A stretch of DNA of 64,000 nucleotides from Desulfuromonadales bacterium (GCA_014860225.1 JACZKE010000060.1:248001-312000), one strand, 5' to 3'. Shown: positions 39,148 to 49,187, numbered from the stretch's first letter. Numbers and translations are program-made. The notes: generated by a model not told the origin, from the sequence alone.

Positions 39148-39528
39148 GACGTCCTCCTGATCGATTTGGTTTGTGAGTTGTTCCTCACTGTTGATTAAAC
39201 TTTTACCATTAGAAATACATCATGTCAACAATAAAAGTTAAAATATTTTCATATTGCTTAACTTATTTGCAATAGACTGTTTTTACAGAGTTATTCTCAT
39301 AATAAATTAACCACTAAGGAGACAGGACGACATTCCTTAGAATTAATTTCCAGGTTTATTAGAGACATTAGGTCATGCTGATCGCGTATGGCGTAGTGTT
39401 GCGCAGGAGAAAATCAGGAGTGACGCGTATCTCCCCCTGGGAAAGAACCTGTACTGAGACCACACCACAAGAAAAAAAACCCACAGACTTCACGGCACAC
39501 ATATGCATGGACCACTCATCAATATTAC

Positions 39529-39577
39529 TTGACAAATAGTTATGGCACTCCTATATATGACTGACTTATCAGTCAGT
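39529..39577 (+). promoter_or_regulatory. Sigma-70 promoter with overlapping TetR-type operator
   Basis: TTGACA (39529) - 17 nt - TATATA (39552); palindrome ACTGACT-TATC-AGTCAGT at 39560-39577. Confidence 0.75.
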
Positions 39578-39594
39578 TAAGGGGACAGAATACC

Positions 39595-40203
39595 ATGACA
39601 CGCAGAGAAACGCTCCTGGATGCAGCAATCGCGCTGTTTGCGGAAAAAGGCTACAACGGGACCTCTACCAGCGAAATTGTAGAAAAAGCCGGGGTTGCCC
39701 AAGGCACCCTGTTTTACCATTTCAAGAACAAGGAAGGGATGCTCCTGACCATTCTCGAAAATATCCTGAATGAATACCTGCAGGACATGGAAGAGGTTGC
39801 ATCAGTTACTCAGAGCGGTCTGATGACTGTCGAAAACCTGATCAGGTGCAGCACCCATTTTCGGCAGACCCGGTCCCTGGAACTGCTCGTGCTGATGCGT
39901 GATTTTCCTGCTGACCTCATCAAGCCAGATTCACCCCAAATGATGTTCATTATCGAGTTTTTTAAGCGATTCTACGATCTATTTAAAAACGCTATTGACC
40001 GGGGACAAAAAGACGGCTCAATCAGAAAAATATCCAGCGAGAAATATACCCACATACTGTTGGGTATGCTCAGCGGGATGGATCGCCATATCCTGCTTGG
40101 CCCGCTGCCTACACCAGCATTGACTGAAGAGATTGTCAGTTTTTGTTGCAGTGCCCTTTCCCCCCCAGGGATCGACCCTGTGTCCCACGAACGGAGGTCA
40201 TAG
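39595..40203 (+). CDS. TetR/AcrR-family transcriptional regulator
   Basis: TRRETLLDAAIALFAEKGYNGTSTSEIVEKAGVAQGTLFYHFKNKEGMLLTIL. Confidence 0.95.
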   Translation: MTRRETLLDAAIALFAEKGYNGTSTSEIVEKAGVAQGTLFYHFKNKEGMLLTILENILNEYLQDMEEVASVTQSGLMTVENLIRCSTHFRQTRSLELLVLMRDFPADLIKPDSPQMMFIIEFFKRFYDLFKNAIDRGQKDGSIRKISSEKYTHILLGMLSGMDRHILLGPLPTPALTEEIVSFCCSALSPPGIDPVSHERRS

Positions 40204-41818
40204 CATGTCCAATTTCCTCAAGATCAGCATCACACTGGTTCTGGCGATGATACTTCTTCAGACCACGAGGCTATACGCAGAAGAATATGTAGAGGGCCTG
40301 TCCCACTGGCCGGAGTTGACCCTGCAACGTGCATTGGAGAGAGGCTTGAATAAAAATCTCGAATTGCGTATAGAAACCCTCAATGTGCCGATCGGTCAGG
40401 AAAGCGTCATCGTCGAAGACGCCAACTTCGATCCGGTCGCAGAAGTTTTCACTTCGACACAATATCAAAGGACACCGGCCACAGCAGCGTTGTCAGAGAA
40501 TCAATTTACCCGTGAACGTCGTTACGAAGGCGAAGCAAGTCTCAGTAAAAGATTCCGCTTCGGACTTGACGGACGCCTCAGCGCCCGCACGTCCAGAGTT
40601 ACCAACAGTTCCACCTTCGACGACAGCACCGTGGTCGACCTGGACCCCCAATATCGAAGTTTTCTGGTACTCGACCTGACGCAGCCGCTATTACGAGATT
40701 TCGGCACTGCTGTCAATACGACCGATGTACGCATTGCTGAAAATCGTTTACAGCAAGCTACTTACCGTACACTAAGTCGGGCTCAGCGTCTGGTCGCTGA
40801 CATTGAAATAACCTATTACGAAATGGCACAAGCCATCCAGGCATATAGCTACCGAATTGAATCGCGTGATTTGGCACAGCAACTTCTGGCAGGCAATCGT
40901 GAAAAATTTGACGTGGGGCTGATCCCCATTTCCGAGGTTCAAGAAGCAGAAACCGCTGTTGCTTCCAGGGATGAACAGGTGCTCGCAGCACGTCAGCAGG
41001 TGGAAACAGTGGGGAATCGCCTCAGGGATTTGCTGGAAATTAACCGGGAAGACCCCATGAGTCGTGAATTCCTGCGTACGGAGCTCTTGCCGGGAACAGA
41101 CCAGGTTTTCCCAGAGATGGAAGAAGCTTTACCCCTGGCTCTTGACAGCCGCCCGGACCTGGCACAGCAACGTCTGGAGATAGCCAGTCGCGACATCCGC
41201 CTAAAATTCGACAAGAACCAGACGTTGCCCAGGCTTGACCTGGAGGGCACCCTGGGAGCCAACGGTCTCTCCGGTGAGGAGCGAAACCTCACAATCGCCG
41301 GCGTGGGCTCGGGATCAAACCCGTACGACGGGAATTACTTTGATTCAGTAGACAGCCTCGCACAAGGGAACGGTTACGAATGGTTTGTCGGGGCGCGTTT
41401 TTCTTATCCCCTCGGTAATCGTGAGGCCGAGTCTACGTATCGGCGCAGTGGCATGGAAAAGCAACAGGCGATTTACAGCTTAAAGCGGCTGGAGACGACC
41501 GTGGAGACGGAAGTTATCGAAGGGTTGATCGCTGTTAAACGCAGCCTGGAGCGAGTCAAGGTTGCGGGACGATTTGAGTCATTAGCGGAGAAAACCCTGA
41601 GCCAGGAAATGGAGCGCTTGCAGGAAGGTCTTTCCGACACCTTCCGTATCCTCGACTTTCAGGACAAGGTCATCGATGCCCGTATCCGCAAGATAACAGC
41701 CCTTGGCGACTACAACAGGGGGCTAGCCGACCTTTATCGAGCAACGGGCACCAACCTGGAAAGACTCGGGATCGTCTACAAAGTTCAGAATCAGGAGACT
41801 TATGATGCAACAAAGTAA
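40204..41818 (+). CDS. TolC-family outer membrane efflux protein
   Basis: WPELTLQRALERGLNKNLELRIETLNV..., OEP repeats; SD CGGAGG before ATG. Confidence 0.9.
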
Positions 41819-42884
41819 CACTCAGTTTGTCAGCCTCTTCGGTGCTCTCCTCGTGATGGTTTTAACTTTCTCTGGTTGCGGCAATGATGCCCCTGAAACA
41901 ACCGGCAGGCAAGCCCCTTCTCAACCCCAGGTCAAGGTTACAAATGTTGCGCTTTACAAGGTCATACCACAGGATATTAAAGAGACCATAACGTTTCCGG
42001 GCACCCTGGAGGCTTGGGAAGATTTGACTCTGGCCGCCGAAATGGCCGGTCCGATTCGCTGGATCGGCCCCAAGGAAGGGGATCGGGTGAAAAAGGGCGA
42101 GGCGATTCTACGTATCGACCCGGAACGCCGCGAGGCTGAATTAAGCCGCGATCAAGTCGAATACGAGCTTCAGCAAAAACGTATGGAGCGTCGCCGTTCG
42201 CTGGTTGAACGTAACCTGGTGAGTCAGCAGGAATTTGAAGATGCCCGCAAGGCCTTCGAGCAGGCGCAGGCCCAACTCCGCCTCTCTAAAGTGGCCCTGG
42301 ACAAAAGCACCCTGCATAGTCCGGTAGATGGCATACTCGATCGATTGCTGGTGGATCGTGGCGAATATGTTTCCGAAGGCACTGCTGCGGCTGTTGTGAT
42401 GCAGGTCAACCGCTTGAGGGCGTTGGTGGACGTTCCCGAGAAAGAGGTTCTGACTCTGAGCGTAGGGGAGACCGCTCGGGTCTTTCCTGCCCCGGTCAAT
42501 GGTACTACTGACCCAGGATTGTCCGGTGAAATCATCCACATCTCCTACCAGGCAGATCCCGCCACCCGAACCTATCAGGCGAAAATAGCGGTGGATAATA
42601 GTGAGGGAACCCTGCGTCCCGGAATGATTGTACAGGTCGGTTTCACCCGCCAAGAGCTCAGTCAGGTCATTGCCGTTCCCCTCTACGCTCTGGTCGATCG
42701 AGAGGGCAGCAAAGTGGTTTATATCGAACAGGACGGCAAAGCGCAGATGCGTCAGATCAAAATCGGTCCCATTGTCGGCAGCCTGGCAGTGATTGAGGAA
42801 GGCCTCGCTTCCGGGGATCGACTTATTGTCAAGGGTCAGCAGTTGATCAGTGATGGTGTGGCGGTGGTTGAGGAAGGTCTCTGA
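41802..42884 (+). CDS. RND efflux periplasmic adaptor (membrane fusion) subunit
   Basis: Lipobox-like LTFSGCGND; ...VALDKSTLHSPVDGILDRLLVDRGEYVSEGT. Confidence 0.93.
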   Translation: MMQQSNTQFVSLFGALLVMVLTFSGCGNDAPETTGRQAPSQPQVKVTNVALYKVIPQDIKETITFPGTLEAWEDLTLAAEMAGPIRWIGPKEGDRVKKGEAILRIDPERREAELSRDQVEYELQQKRMERRRSLVERNLVSQQEFEDARKAFEQAQAQLRLSKVALDKSTLHSPVDGILDRLLVDRGEYVSEGTAAAVVMQVNRLRALVDVPEKEVLTLSVGETARVFPAPVNGTTDPGLSGEIIHISYQADPATRTYQAKIAVDNSEGTLRPGMIVQVGFTRQELSQVIAVPLYALVDREGSKVVYIEQDGKAQMRQIKIGPIVGSLAVIEEGLASGDRLIVKGQQLISDGVAVVEEGL

Positions 42885-42885
42885 T

Positions 42886-45800
42886 ATGTTGATATCAAAT
42901 GCAGCCATCGGTCACCGGAGTACAATCTTCGTCCTGATGCTGATGTTTATCGTGATCGGGACTTACAGCTACATCACGCTGCCCCGTGAATCCTCCCCGG
43001 ACATCACCATTCCCAATGTCCTGGTCATCACCTCTTATGAAGGGGTGGCTCCCTCGGACATCGAGACCCTGATCACCTTACCCATCGAACGCAAGTTAAA
43101 GGGGCTTAAGGATGTTGAAGAGATTCGTTCGGTAAGCGCAGAAGGCTCTTCGATGATCACCGTCGAGTTTGCACCCAAGGTCGACATCGACAACGCCTTA
43201 CAATGGGTCCGCGACAAGGTGGACCAGTCCAAGGGTGATCTTCCCGACGATCTGGAAAACGATCCATCCATCCTCGAAATCAACCTCTCCGAATTCCCGA
43301 TCCTGATGCTGGCTGTTTCGGGTGATGTCGATGAGACTGTGCTCAAGGGTGTGGCAGAAGAACTCGAAGACCGTATCGAGGCCGTTCCAGGGGTATTGGA
43401 GGTCGATCTGACCGGCGGCCGGGAGCGAGAAATCCGAGTGGAATTCAACCCGGATCGTATGGCCGCTTACCGACTCTCTTTTGCCGAAATCCTCCAGTCT
43501 ATCCAAAGCGAAAACGTCAACATCCCCGGCGGCAGCCTTGATCTCGGCCAGGGGAAATACCTGCTGCGCATTCCCGGGGAGTTCACCGATCCGGCTGAAG
43601 TAGACGCACTGATGGTGGCGACCCGCGACGGTCGACCGATCTATCTCACGGACGTGGCGACAGTCCGGGACACTTTCGAGGACCGTACCAGCCATGCTCG
43701 GCTCAACGGCCGCAACAGTGTAACCCTGGCAGTGAAAAAACGAACCGGCGAGAACATCATTGCAGTTGCCGACCATGTCTTCGCCCTGCTTGAGGTCGCC
43801 CGGGAGCAGGTCCCTGAAGGAATAGAACTCTCCGTCACCCTGAACCAGTCGAAAAACATCCGACGCATGGTTTCGGACCTGGAAAACAACATCCTCACCG
43901 GCCTAATCCTGGTGGTCGCAGTGCTGTTTTTCTTTCTGGGGCTGAACAACGCCATGTTCGTAGCTTCGGCGATCCCTTTTTCCATGCTGCTGTCCTTCGC
44001 TACACTCCAGGCTTTGGGAATTACTCTCAACATGGTGGTTTTGTTCAGCCTGATACTGGCATTGGGTATGCTGGTGGACAATGCCATTGTTATAGTGGAG
44101 AACATCTACCGACACATGCAGGAAGGTAAAGATCGAGTCAGCGCTTCCCGACAAGCGGCACAGGAGGTCGGTTGGCCGGTGATCACCTCGACCCTGACAA
44201 CATTGTGTGCATTCGGCCCCATGATGTTCTGGCCAGGGTTGATGGGCGAGTTCATGAAATACCTGCCGCTGACCTTGATCATTGTTCTAACGTCGTCACT
44301 CTTCGTGGCCCTGGTCATCAATCCGGTACTCTGTGCCTCATTCATGCGCATCGGCAACAATCGCATGACCGATGGTGGCGATAAAACCCGCGTCCTTCGC
44401 ACTTATCGTTGGCTTCTGGAAAAATCCCTCGATCATCGTGGTCGGGTGATCGGCGGTGCGATCTTACTGATGACCTTGATCATCGTTGCTTATGGCCTGC
44501 TTGGACACGGCGTCGAGTTGTTTCCCGATTCCGAACCGAACTCGGCGTTTGTCGAGATCAAGGCTCCAGAAGGGGCCAGTCTGGAAACTTCCAATCAACT
44601 GGCTCTGGTGGCGGAAAAGATTGCACGTCAGGAACAGGACCTGAATTTCGTTATCGGTGAGGTTGGTGTTGCCTTCAGTGGTGAATCCGGAGGACAGTCC
44701 CACCAGAGCAAGATATCTCTGGAATTCGTAGATAGGCATGAACGTCACGAGGATTCCAATACTGTACTGGGACGCATCCGCAAAGCAGTTGCTTCCATGG
44801 CCGGAGCGGAAATCAAGGTGGAAAAACAGGAAAACGGCCCCCCCACAGGTCCGCCAATTAATATAGAAATCAGCGGCGAAGAAATCGACACTCTGGGCGC
44901 GCTGGTGGAACAGTCCAAGGCGTTGATCAAGGATGTTCCCGGCCTGGTTGATCTCAAGGACGATTTTTCCAAGGCCAAGCCTGAAATCAGGGTCGTTGTC
45001 AATCGCAACAAGGCTACGCTGCTGGGACTTTCTACCGCAGCTATCTCCACCACGGTCAAAGCCGCCATCAGCGGCAGTAAGGTAGGAGTTTATCGTGAAG
45101 GCAAGGACGAGTACGACATCATCGCTCGCCTACCCGAATCGCGTCGCCAAAATTTGTCCGATATCGGCGGCTTACTGATCCCAACCGCGACCGGGGCTCC
45201 TATCCCCCTGTCCACAGTGGCCCAGATCGAGCTCGGCACCGGGTTTGGCGCTATCCGCCATATCGATCAGGACCGGGTGGTGACTCTCTCCGCCAATACC
45301 TTCGGCCGCAACAGCAACGAGGTATTGAAAGACGTGCAGAACCAACTGGCCGCTCTCGACCTGCCTGTCGGATACATGATAGATTTCTCCGGTGAGCAGG
45401 AAGAGCAACAGAACGCGACGGCATTTCTTGGCAAAGCCTTCATATCCGCGGTTTTCCTTATTTCGATAGTTCTCCTCACCCAGTTCAACTCGGTACGGCA
45501 AACACTGATCGTCATGACCTCAGTGATTCTTTCGCTGACAGGTGTCTTCCTCGGACTGATAATGACCGCTACCCCCTTCGGCATCATCATGACAGGTATC
45601 GGAGTGATTTCCCTCGCCGGGGTGGTGGTCAACAACGCCATCGTGCTGATCGATTACATTAACCAGTTGCGTAGAGATGGGATGGAGTTGAGGGAGTCCC
45701 TGGTTCGCGCCGGCGTGGTGCGTTTTCGTCCGGTCATGCTCACAGCCATAACAACCATCCTCGGTCTACTTCCGATGGCCGTAGGAGTGAGCTTTGACTT

Positions 45801-46011
45801 TCGCAACCTTGCTTGGGAAATTGGCGGTGAATCAGCTCAGTGGTGGGGGCCGATGGCGGTCGCCGTTATCTTTGGCCTGGCCATGGCAACATTGCTGACG
45901 CTGATCGTAGTACCGGTGCTCTATTCGTTGTCGCAGACATTCTCATTGAGAGGAGTATTGACTAGGTCAAAAGGAACAAAGCATGGCAAGGGAGTCGCAA
46001 TTACGTCGTGA
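42886..46011 (+). CDS. RND efflux transporter permease (AcrB/HAE1 superfamily)
   Basis: ~1040 aa; LMLMFIVIGTYSYITLPRESSPDITIPNVLVIT...LILALGMLVDNAIVIVENIYRH. Confidence 0.95.
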   Translation: MLISNAAIGHRSTIFVLMLMFIVIGTYSYITLPRESSPDITIPNVLVITSYEGVAPSDIETLITLPIERKLKGLKDVEEIRSVSAEGSSMITVEFAPKVDIDNALQWVRDKVDQSKGDLPDDLENDPSILEINLSEFPILMLAVSGDVDETVLKGVAEELEDRIEAVPGVLEVDLTGGREREIRVEFNPDRMAAYRLSFAEILQSIQSENVNIPGGSLDLGQGKYLLRIPGEFTDPAEVDALMVATRDGRPIYLTDVATVRDTFEDRTSHARLNGRNSVTLAVKKRTGENIIAVADHVFALLEVAREQVPEGIELSVTLNQSKNIRRMVSDLENNILTGLILVVAVLFFFLGLNNAMFVASAIPFSMLLSFATLQALGITLNMVVLFSLILALGMLVDNAIVIVENIYRHMQEGKDRVSASRQAAQEVGWPVITSTLTTLCAFGPMMFWPGLMGEFMKYLPLTLIIVLTSSLFVALVINPVLCASFMRIGNNRMTDGGDKTRVLRTYRWLLEKSLDHRGRVIGGAILLMTLIIVAYGLLGHGVELFPDSEPNSAFVEIKAPEGASLETSNQLALVAEKIARQEQDLNFVIGEVGVAFSGESGGQSHQSKISLEFVDRHERHEDSNTVLGRIRKAVASMAGAEIKVEKQENGPPTGPPINIEISGEEIDTLGALVEQSKALIKDVPGLVDLKDDFSKAKPEIRVVVNRNKATLLGLSTAAISTTVKAAISGSKVGVYREGKDEYDIIARLPESRRQNLSDIGGLLIPTATGAPIPLSTVAQIELGTGFGAIRHIDQDRVVTLSANTFGRNSNEVLKDVQNQLAALDLPVGYMIDFSGEQEEQQNATAFLGKAFISAVFLISIVLLTQFNSVRQTLIVMTSVILSLTGVFLGLIMTATPFGIIMTGIGVISLAGVVVNNAIVLIDYINQLRRDGMELRESLVRAGVVRFRPVMLTAITTILGLLPMAVGVSFDFRNLAWEIGGESAQWWGPMAVAVIFGLAMATLLTLIVVPVLYSLSQTFSLRGVLTRSKGTKHGKGVAITS

Positions 46012-46386
46012 TAAAGTTTAAGTCAGGAGATGTACAAATACGGTTTCGTCAGGAAGGGGCAATCAACCACCAGATTTCCCATAAGCCTAGCAATGTGCAG
46101 TTGTAACGGAGGAACGCGCTGTATTCACATAAATATTCTCCTGTTTTTGCTGTCGAAAATCGATTGTTAAGCCCCTTTGTATTGTTTGTCGGTGTTCAGA
46201 TTCGCCAAAATTCAGGATTCCTGTAAACACTGAAATCTTATACAAGTATCCACCAAAACCTTCCTCAGGGATTCTCTCAAATGACCGTGCTCGTGTTATT
46301 GTGCGCGTCAAATGTGTCCGATTCATTTAATCAATAACTGAACATCGTCTTCATCTCTTACCTCCCAAGAGAAACCAAAACCCGTT

Positions 46387-46423
46387 GCCCCACAGTCGTC
46401 CTCCTGGTCTGTGGGGCTTTTTT
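46387..46423 (+). terminator. Rho-independent terminator
   Basis: GCCCCACAG ... CTGTGGGGC followed by TTTTTT. Confidence 0.85.
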
Positions 46424-46570
46424 GTTAAATATCAGGGTTTCCAAGAACCGCCGATTTGTCCTCTCCGTGACCTGCAAATTTCAATAAGACGACTTACTGC
46501 ACTAACACATTTTGATTTGAGGTCCTCCATGTGCTAGGTTGAGAGCATCTTTTTTTGGGCAGGTTCATGA

Positions 46571-46960
46571 ATGAGAGTAAGAGGATTTCTCCTGACTCTG
46601 ATGCTGGGAATTCCCCTGTGCGCTGCTATGTGCGCAGCGGAATCTGCAGAGCGTTCAATGGTTGTTACCGTTACTGCATTCAACTCGGTGCCCTCGCAGA
46701 CCGATTTGAATCCATCAATCGCTGCTTGGGGAGATCGGCTCAAACCCGGTATGAAAGCCGTGGCGGTTTCCCGCGACCTTCTCGAAGATGGATTTACGAG
46801 GGGAACTACCCTGCGAATCGAAGGAATGGATGGTGAATACGTCGTCCTCGACAAAATAGCATCACGTCACACAAAGCGGATTGACATCTATATGGGCACG
46901 GATGTTCAGAAGGCAAGGCAGTTTGGCGTCAGACAACTGCGAATCTACTGGAACGATTAA
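46571..46960 (+). CDS. 3D (Asp-Asp-Asp) domain-containing protein
   Basis: Signal peptide; VTVTAFNSVPSQTD...AVSRDLLEDGFTRGTTLRIEGMDGEYVVLDKIASRHTKRIDIYMG. Confidence 0.82.
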   Translation: MRVRGFLLTLMLGIPLCAAMCAAESAERSMVVTVTAFNSVPSQTDLNPSIAAWGDRLKPGMKAVAVSRDLLEDGFTRGTTLRIEGMDGEYVVLDKIASRHTKRIDIYMGTDVQKARQFGVRQLRIYWND

Positions 46961-46972
46961 CTCACTTTCGAC

Positions 46973-47391
46973 ATGATGGGACCGATTCCAGGTGCCCACA
47001 TACCCCGCCTTTTCCAAAAGCTGCCCTTCCATTACGGATGGGCTATCGTTTTCACCGGCGCTCTCATTCAATCGTCTGTCTCGGTTTAGCCCGTTTCGCA
47101 TACGGTATGCTGCTTCCAGCAATGCGTGCCGGCCTCGGACTGAACTACGAGCAGATAGGTTTTATCAGTACCGGCAATTTCGCCGGATATCTGATCGCCG
47201 TGATTGCCGCCCCTGCGCTTATAAGGTGCTTCCAGCCGCGGATCACTATTGTCGGTGGCCTGTTGCTCATCGCCTTGTGTATGCTCGGCATATCCCGTCT
47301 GGGGCACCTGCCGATTCAGGCTGTAGAAAACAGTCGCCATAAAGCACCGCCTAAGGTACAGGTTTTGGCGCCGGAGCTGGCAAGCGAATAA
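46973..47391 (+). pseudogene. YbfB/YjiJ-like MFS transporter, frameshifted and truncated
   Basis: MMGPIPGAHIPRLFQKLPFHYGWAIVFTGALI in one frame, then CLGLARFAYGMLLPAMRAGLGLNYEQIGFISTGNFAGYLIAVIAAPALI in another; ends after ~110 aa. Confidence 0.8.
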
Positions 47392-47535
47392 TTTCTTTTT
47401 ATATAGATAATTGAATTTACATATTGACCTCTTGCCCTCTGAATGTTAGAGGAATAAAAGGAATTGTACGCCCCCTTGGGTCATCAGCACTTGTCGCGCC
47501 ACATGAAGCTTCTCCCTTAAAACCAGGAGGATACC

Positions 47536-48312
47536 ATGTCAGAAGATCTGATTCTCAGTTGCAAAGAGGGTGCAATCGGCCGGATTACACTGAACCGCCC
47601 GGAGGCGATGAATACCTTTACGATCCCTTTTGCCGAACAGCTAGATACCGCACTCTGGGCCATGGAAGATGATCCGGAGATCGGGGTTGTCATCATCGAC
47701 GCGGCCGGTAAGAACTTCTGCACAGGCATATCGCTCGACCAGTTCCCCTCTCAAACCCAGCGCGAAGCCCGTGAATTCCTCTATCAGATTGACGCTTTCT
47801 ATCACACACTGGCACGCATGAAGACGGTGACGATCGCTGCTGTGCATGGCTACGCCCTGGCCAACGGCGCAGGGTTGGCCTTCGGTTGCGATCTGACCGT
47901 TGCCGCCGACACGGCTGTATTCGGTACCACTGCCATCAATGTCGGTCTGATCTGCCTGGGGCCGGCGGCGCCGATGATGCGTTCACTAGGGCTGAAAAAA
48001 ACTCTCGAAATGGTCCTCACCGGAGAGATGATCAAAGCGGCGGAAGCGGAAAGGCTCGGATTGGTGAACAAGGTCGTTCCCGAGGAGGATTTGAAAGAGG
48101 CCGCCAACAGCTTGGCCGGCAAGCTGGCCGCCAAGAGCCCGCTGGCTCTGCAGATCGGCAAGGAGGGAATCAATCGGCTGCACGACACCCCTTATCACCA
48201 GGGTCTGGATGTGATGGACGATCTCTTTGCAACACTCTGTTCCACGGAAGATGCGGTTGAGGGCGTAAGCGCCTTCCTGGCAAAGCGCCCGCCGTTGTGG
48301 AAAAAGCGTTAA
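47536..48312 (+). CDS. Enoyl-CoA hydratase/isomerase family protein
   Basis: GRITLNRPEAMNTFTIPF...VHGYALANGAGLAFGCDLTVAADTAVFGTTAINVGL. Confidence 0.92.
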   Translation: MSEDLILSCKEGAIGRITLNRPEAMNTFTIPFAEQLDTALWAMEDDPEIGVVIIDAAGKNFCTGISLDQFPSQTQREAREFLYQIDAFYHTLARMKTVTIAAVHGYALANGAGLAFGCDLTVAADTAVFGTTAINVGLICLGPAAPMMRSLGLKKTLEMVLTGEMIKAAEAERLGLVNKVVPEEDLKEAANSLAGKLAAKSPLALQIGKEGINRLHDTPYHQGLDVMDDLFATLCSTEDAVEGVSAFLAKRPPLWKKR

Positions 48313-48497
48313 ATGGTCCAGGACCCGACCGACCGGTATATCGCGACTATACGCTGAACGAGATCCGGCATTTCCTTGCCGAATACCAGAGTGCGGATGG
48401 TTTTATCCTGGAACCCGATCGGCGATTGAACGTCCTGACCTGAGTGAAAAGTTGGTGATGGGAGTTGGTGATGGGATGTAAGCCTCCGCACCAGTGG

Positions 48498-48686
48498 CTA
48501 TTTCCTTGGGCAGTCATCGGGCAGAAAAGCGAGCACTGCGCCAACGACGAATCCGAACAGCGCCCCTGACCAGGGGCTGGCGAGAGCGCCTCAGGTGCCG
48601 CCGGCACACTGGCCGAGATAGCCGATCAGGGCGCCAAGAAGGACTCCCCCCGTTCCGAAAACCAACAATTTGATGCTTTTCTTCAC
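48498..48686 (-). CDS. Candidate selenoprotein: DUF6132-like 62-aa membrane protein with in-frame UGA (Sec) at codon 32
   Basis: (GTG)KKSIKLLVFGTGGVLLGALIGYLGQCAGGT-U-GALASPWSGALFGFVVGAVLAFLPDDCPRK*; SD GGAGG; UGA at 48591-48593; hairpin GCCCCT-GGTC-AGGGGC at 48562-48577. Confidence 0.7.
48562..48577 (-). promoter_or_regulatory. Candidate bacterial SECIS apical hairpin
   Basis: On the minus strand, 19 nt between UGA and the GGUC loop; perfect 6-bp stem GCCCCU/AGGGGC. Confidence 0.6.
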
Positions 48687-48712
48687 AAAACCTCCGGGTC
48701 TGACATGTTCTG

Positions 48713-48780
48713 TTTCAAGCTCACCGGCAGCAATGGAGCGCAGCGTAATTGTCGTCCGGTGCAGCCCCTTATTATGCGTT
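48713..48780 (-). repeat. attC-like imperfect palindrome (possible integron cassette site remnant)
   Basis: Minus strand GCATAATAAGGGGCTGCACCGGACGACAATTACGCTGCGCTCCATTGCTGCCGGTGAGCTTGAAAC; arms CACCGGACGACAAT / ATTGCTGCCGGTG with bulge. Confidence 0.45.
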
Positions 48781-49187
48781 TCCATCTAGTGGGCCTACCC
48801 AGAAAAATGGGTTGTGCGCCACCTCCCAAAGATGACCGTCGAGATCTTTGAAGTACCCACTGTAACCACCCCAAAACACTTTCTGCGGTTTCTTTACAAA
48901 GTTGCGCCGGCTTCAACTGCTTGTAATATAACCTCATCAACTTCTTGTTCCGAGCTTACATTGTGAGCGAGCGCAAATGACTCGAAGCCCTCTCCTTCGG
49001 GAGATAACGTGGCATCTTCCGCCAATGCTTCTCGTCCATACAAACCAAGCCACGTACCGTTGAGTGTGAAAAACGCGACTTCCGGTGGGGACTTCATTCG
49101 GGGAAAACCGAGTCCTTTCTCATAGAAATCAATCGCCGCCGCAAGATTGCGGACGCCGAGTGTGATCATGCTTATTCTTGGCTTCAT
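48772..49187 (-). pseudogene. VOC (glyoxalase/bleomycin-resistance) family protein with a 1-nt frameshift
   Basis: MKPRISMITLGVRNLAAAIDFYEKGLGFPRM...VEAGATL then, in another frame, VKKPQKVFWGGYSGYFKDLDGHLWEVAHNPFFWVGPLDGNA*. Confidence 0.85.

Noticed and set aside
39368-39508. 46-aa minus-strand ORF MHMCAVKSVGFFSCGVVSVQVLSQGEIRVTPDFLLRNTTPYAISMT between the microprotein pair and tetR
   Set aside because: Open and plausible-looking but no convincing Shine-Dalgarno and no paralog; not enough to call.
42141-42908. 255-aa minus-strand ORF antisense to the RND adaptor
   Set aside because: Shadow ORF; sense strand has clear membrane-fusion-protein homology.
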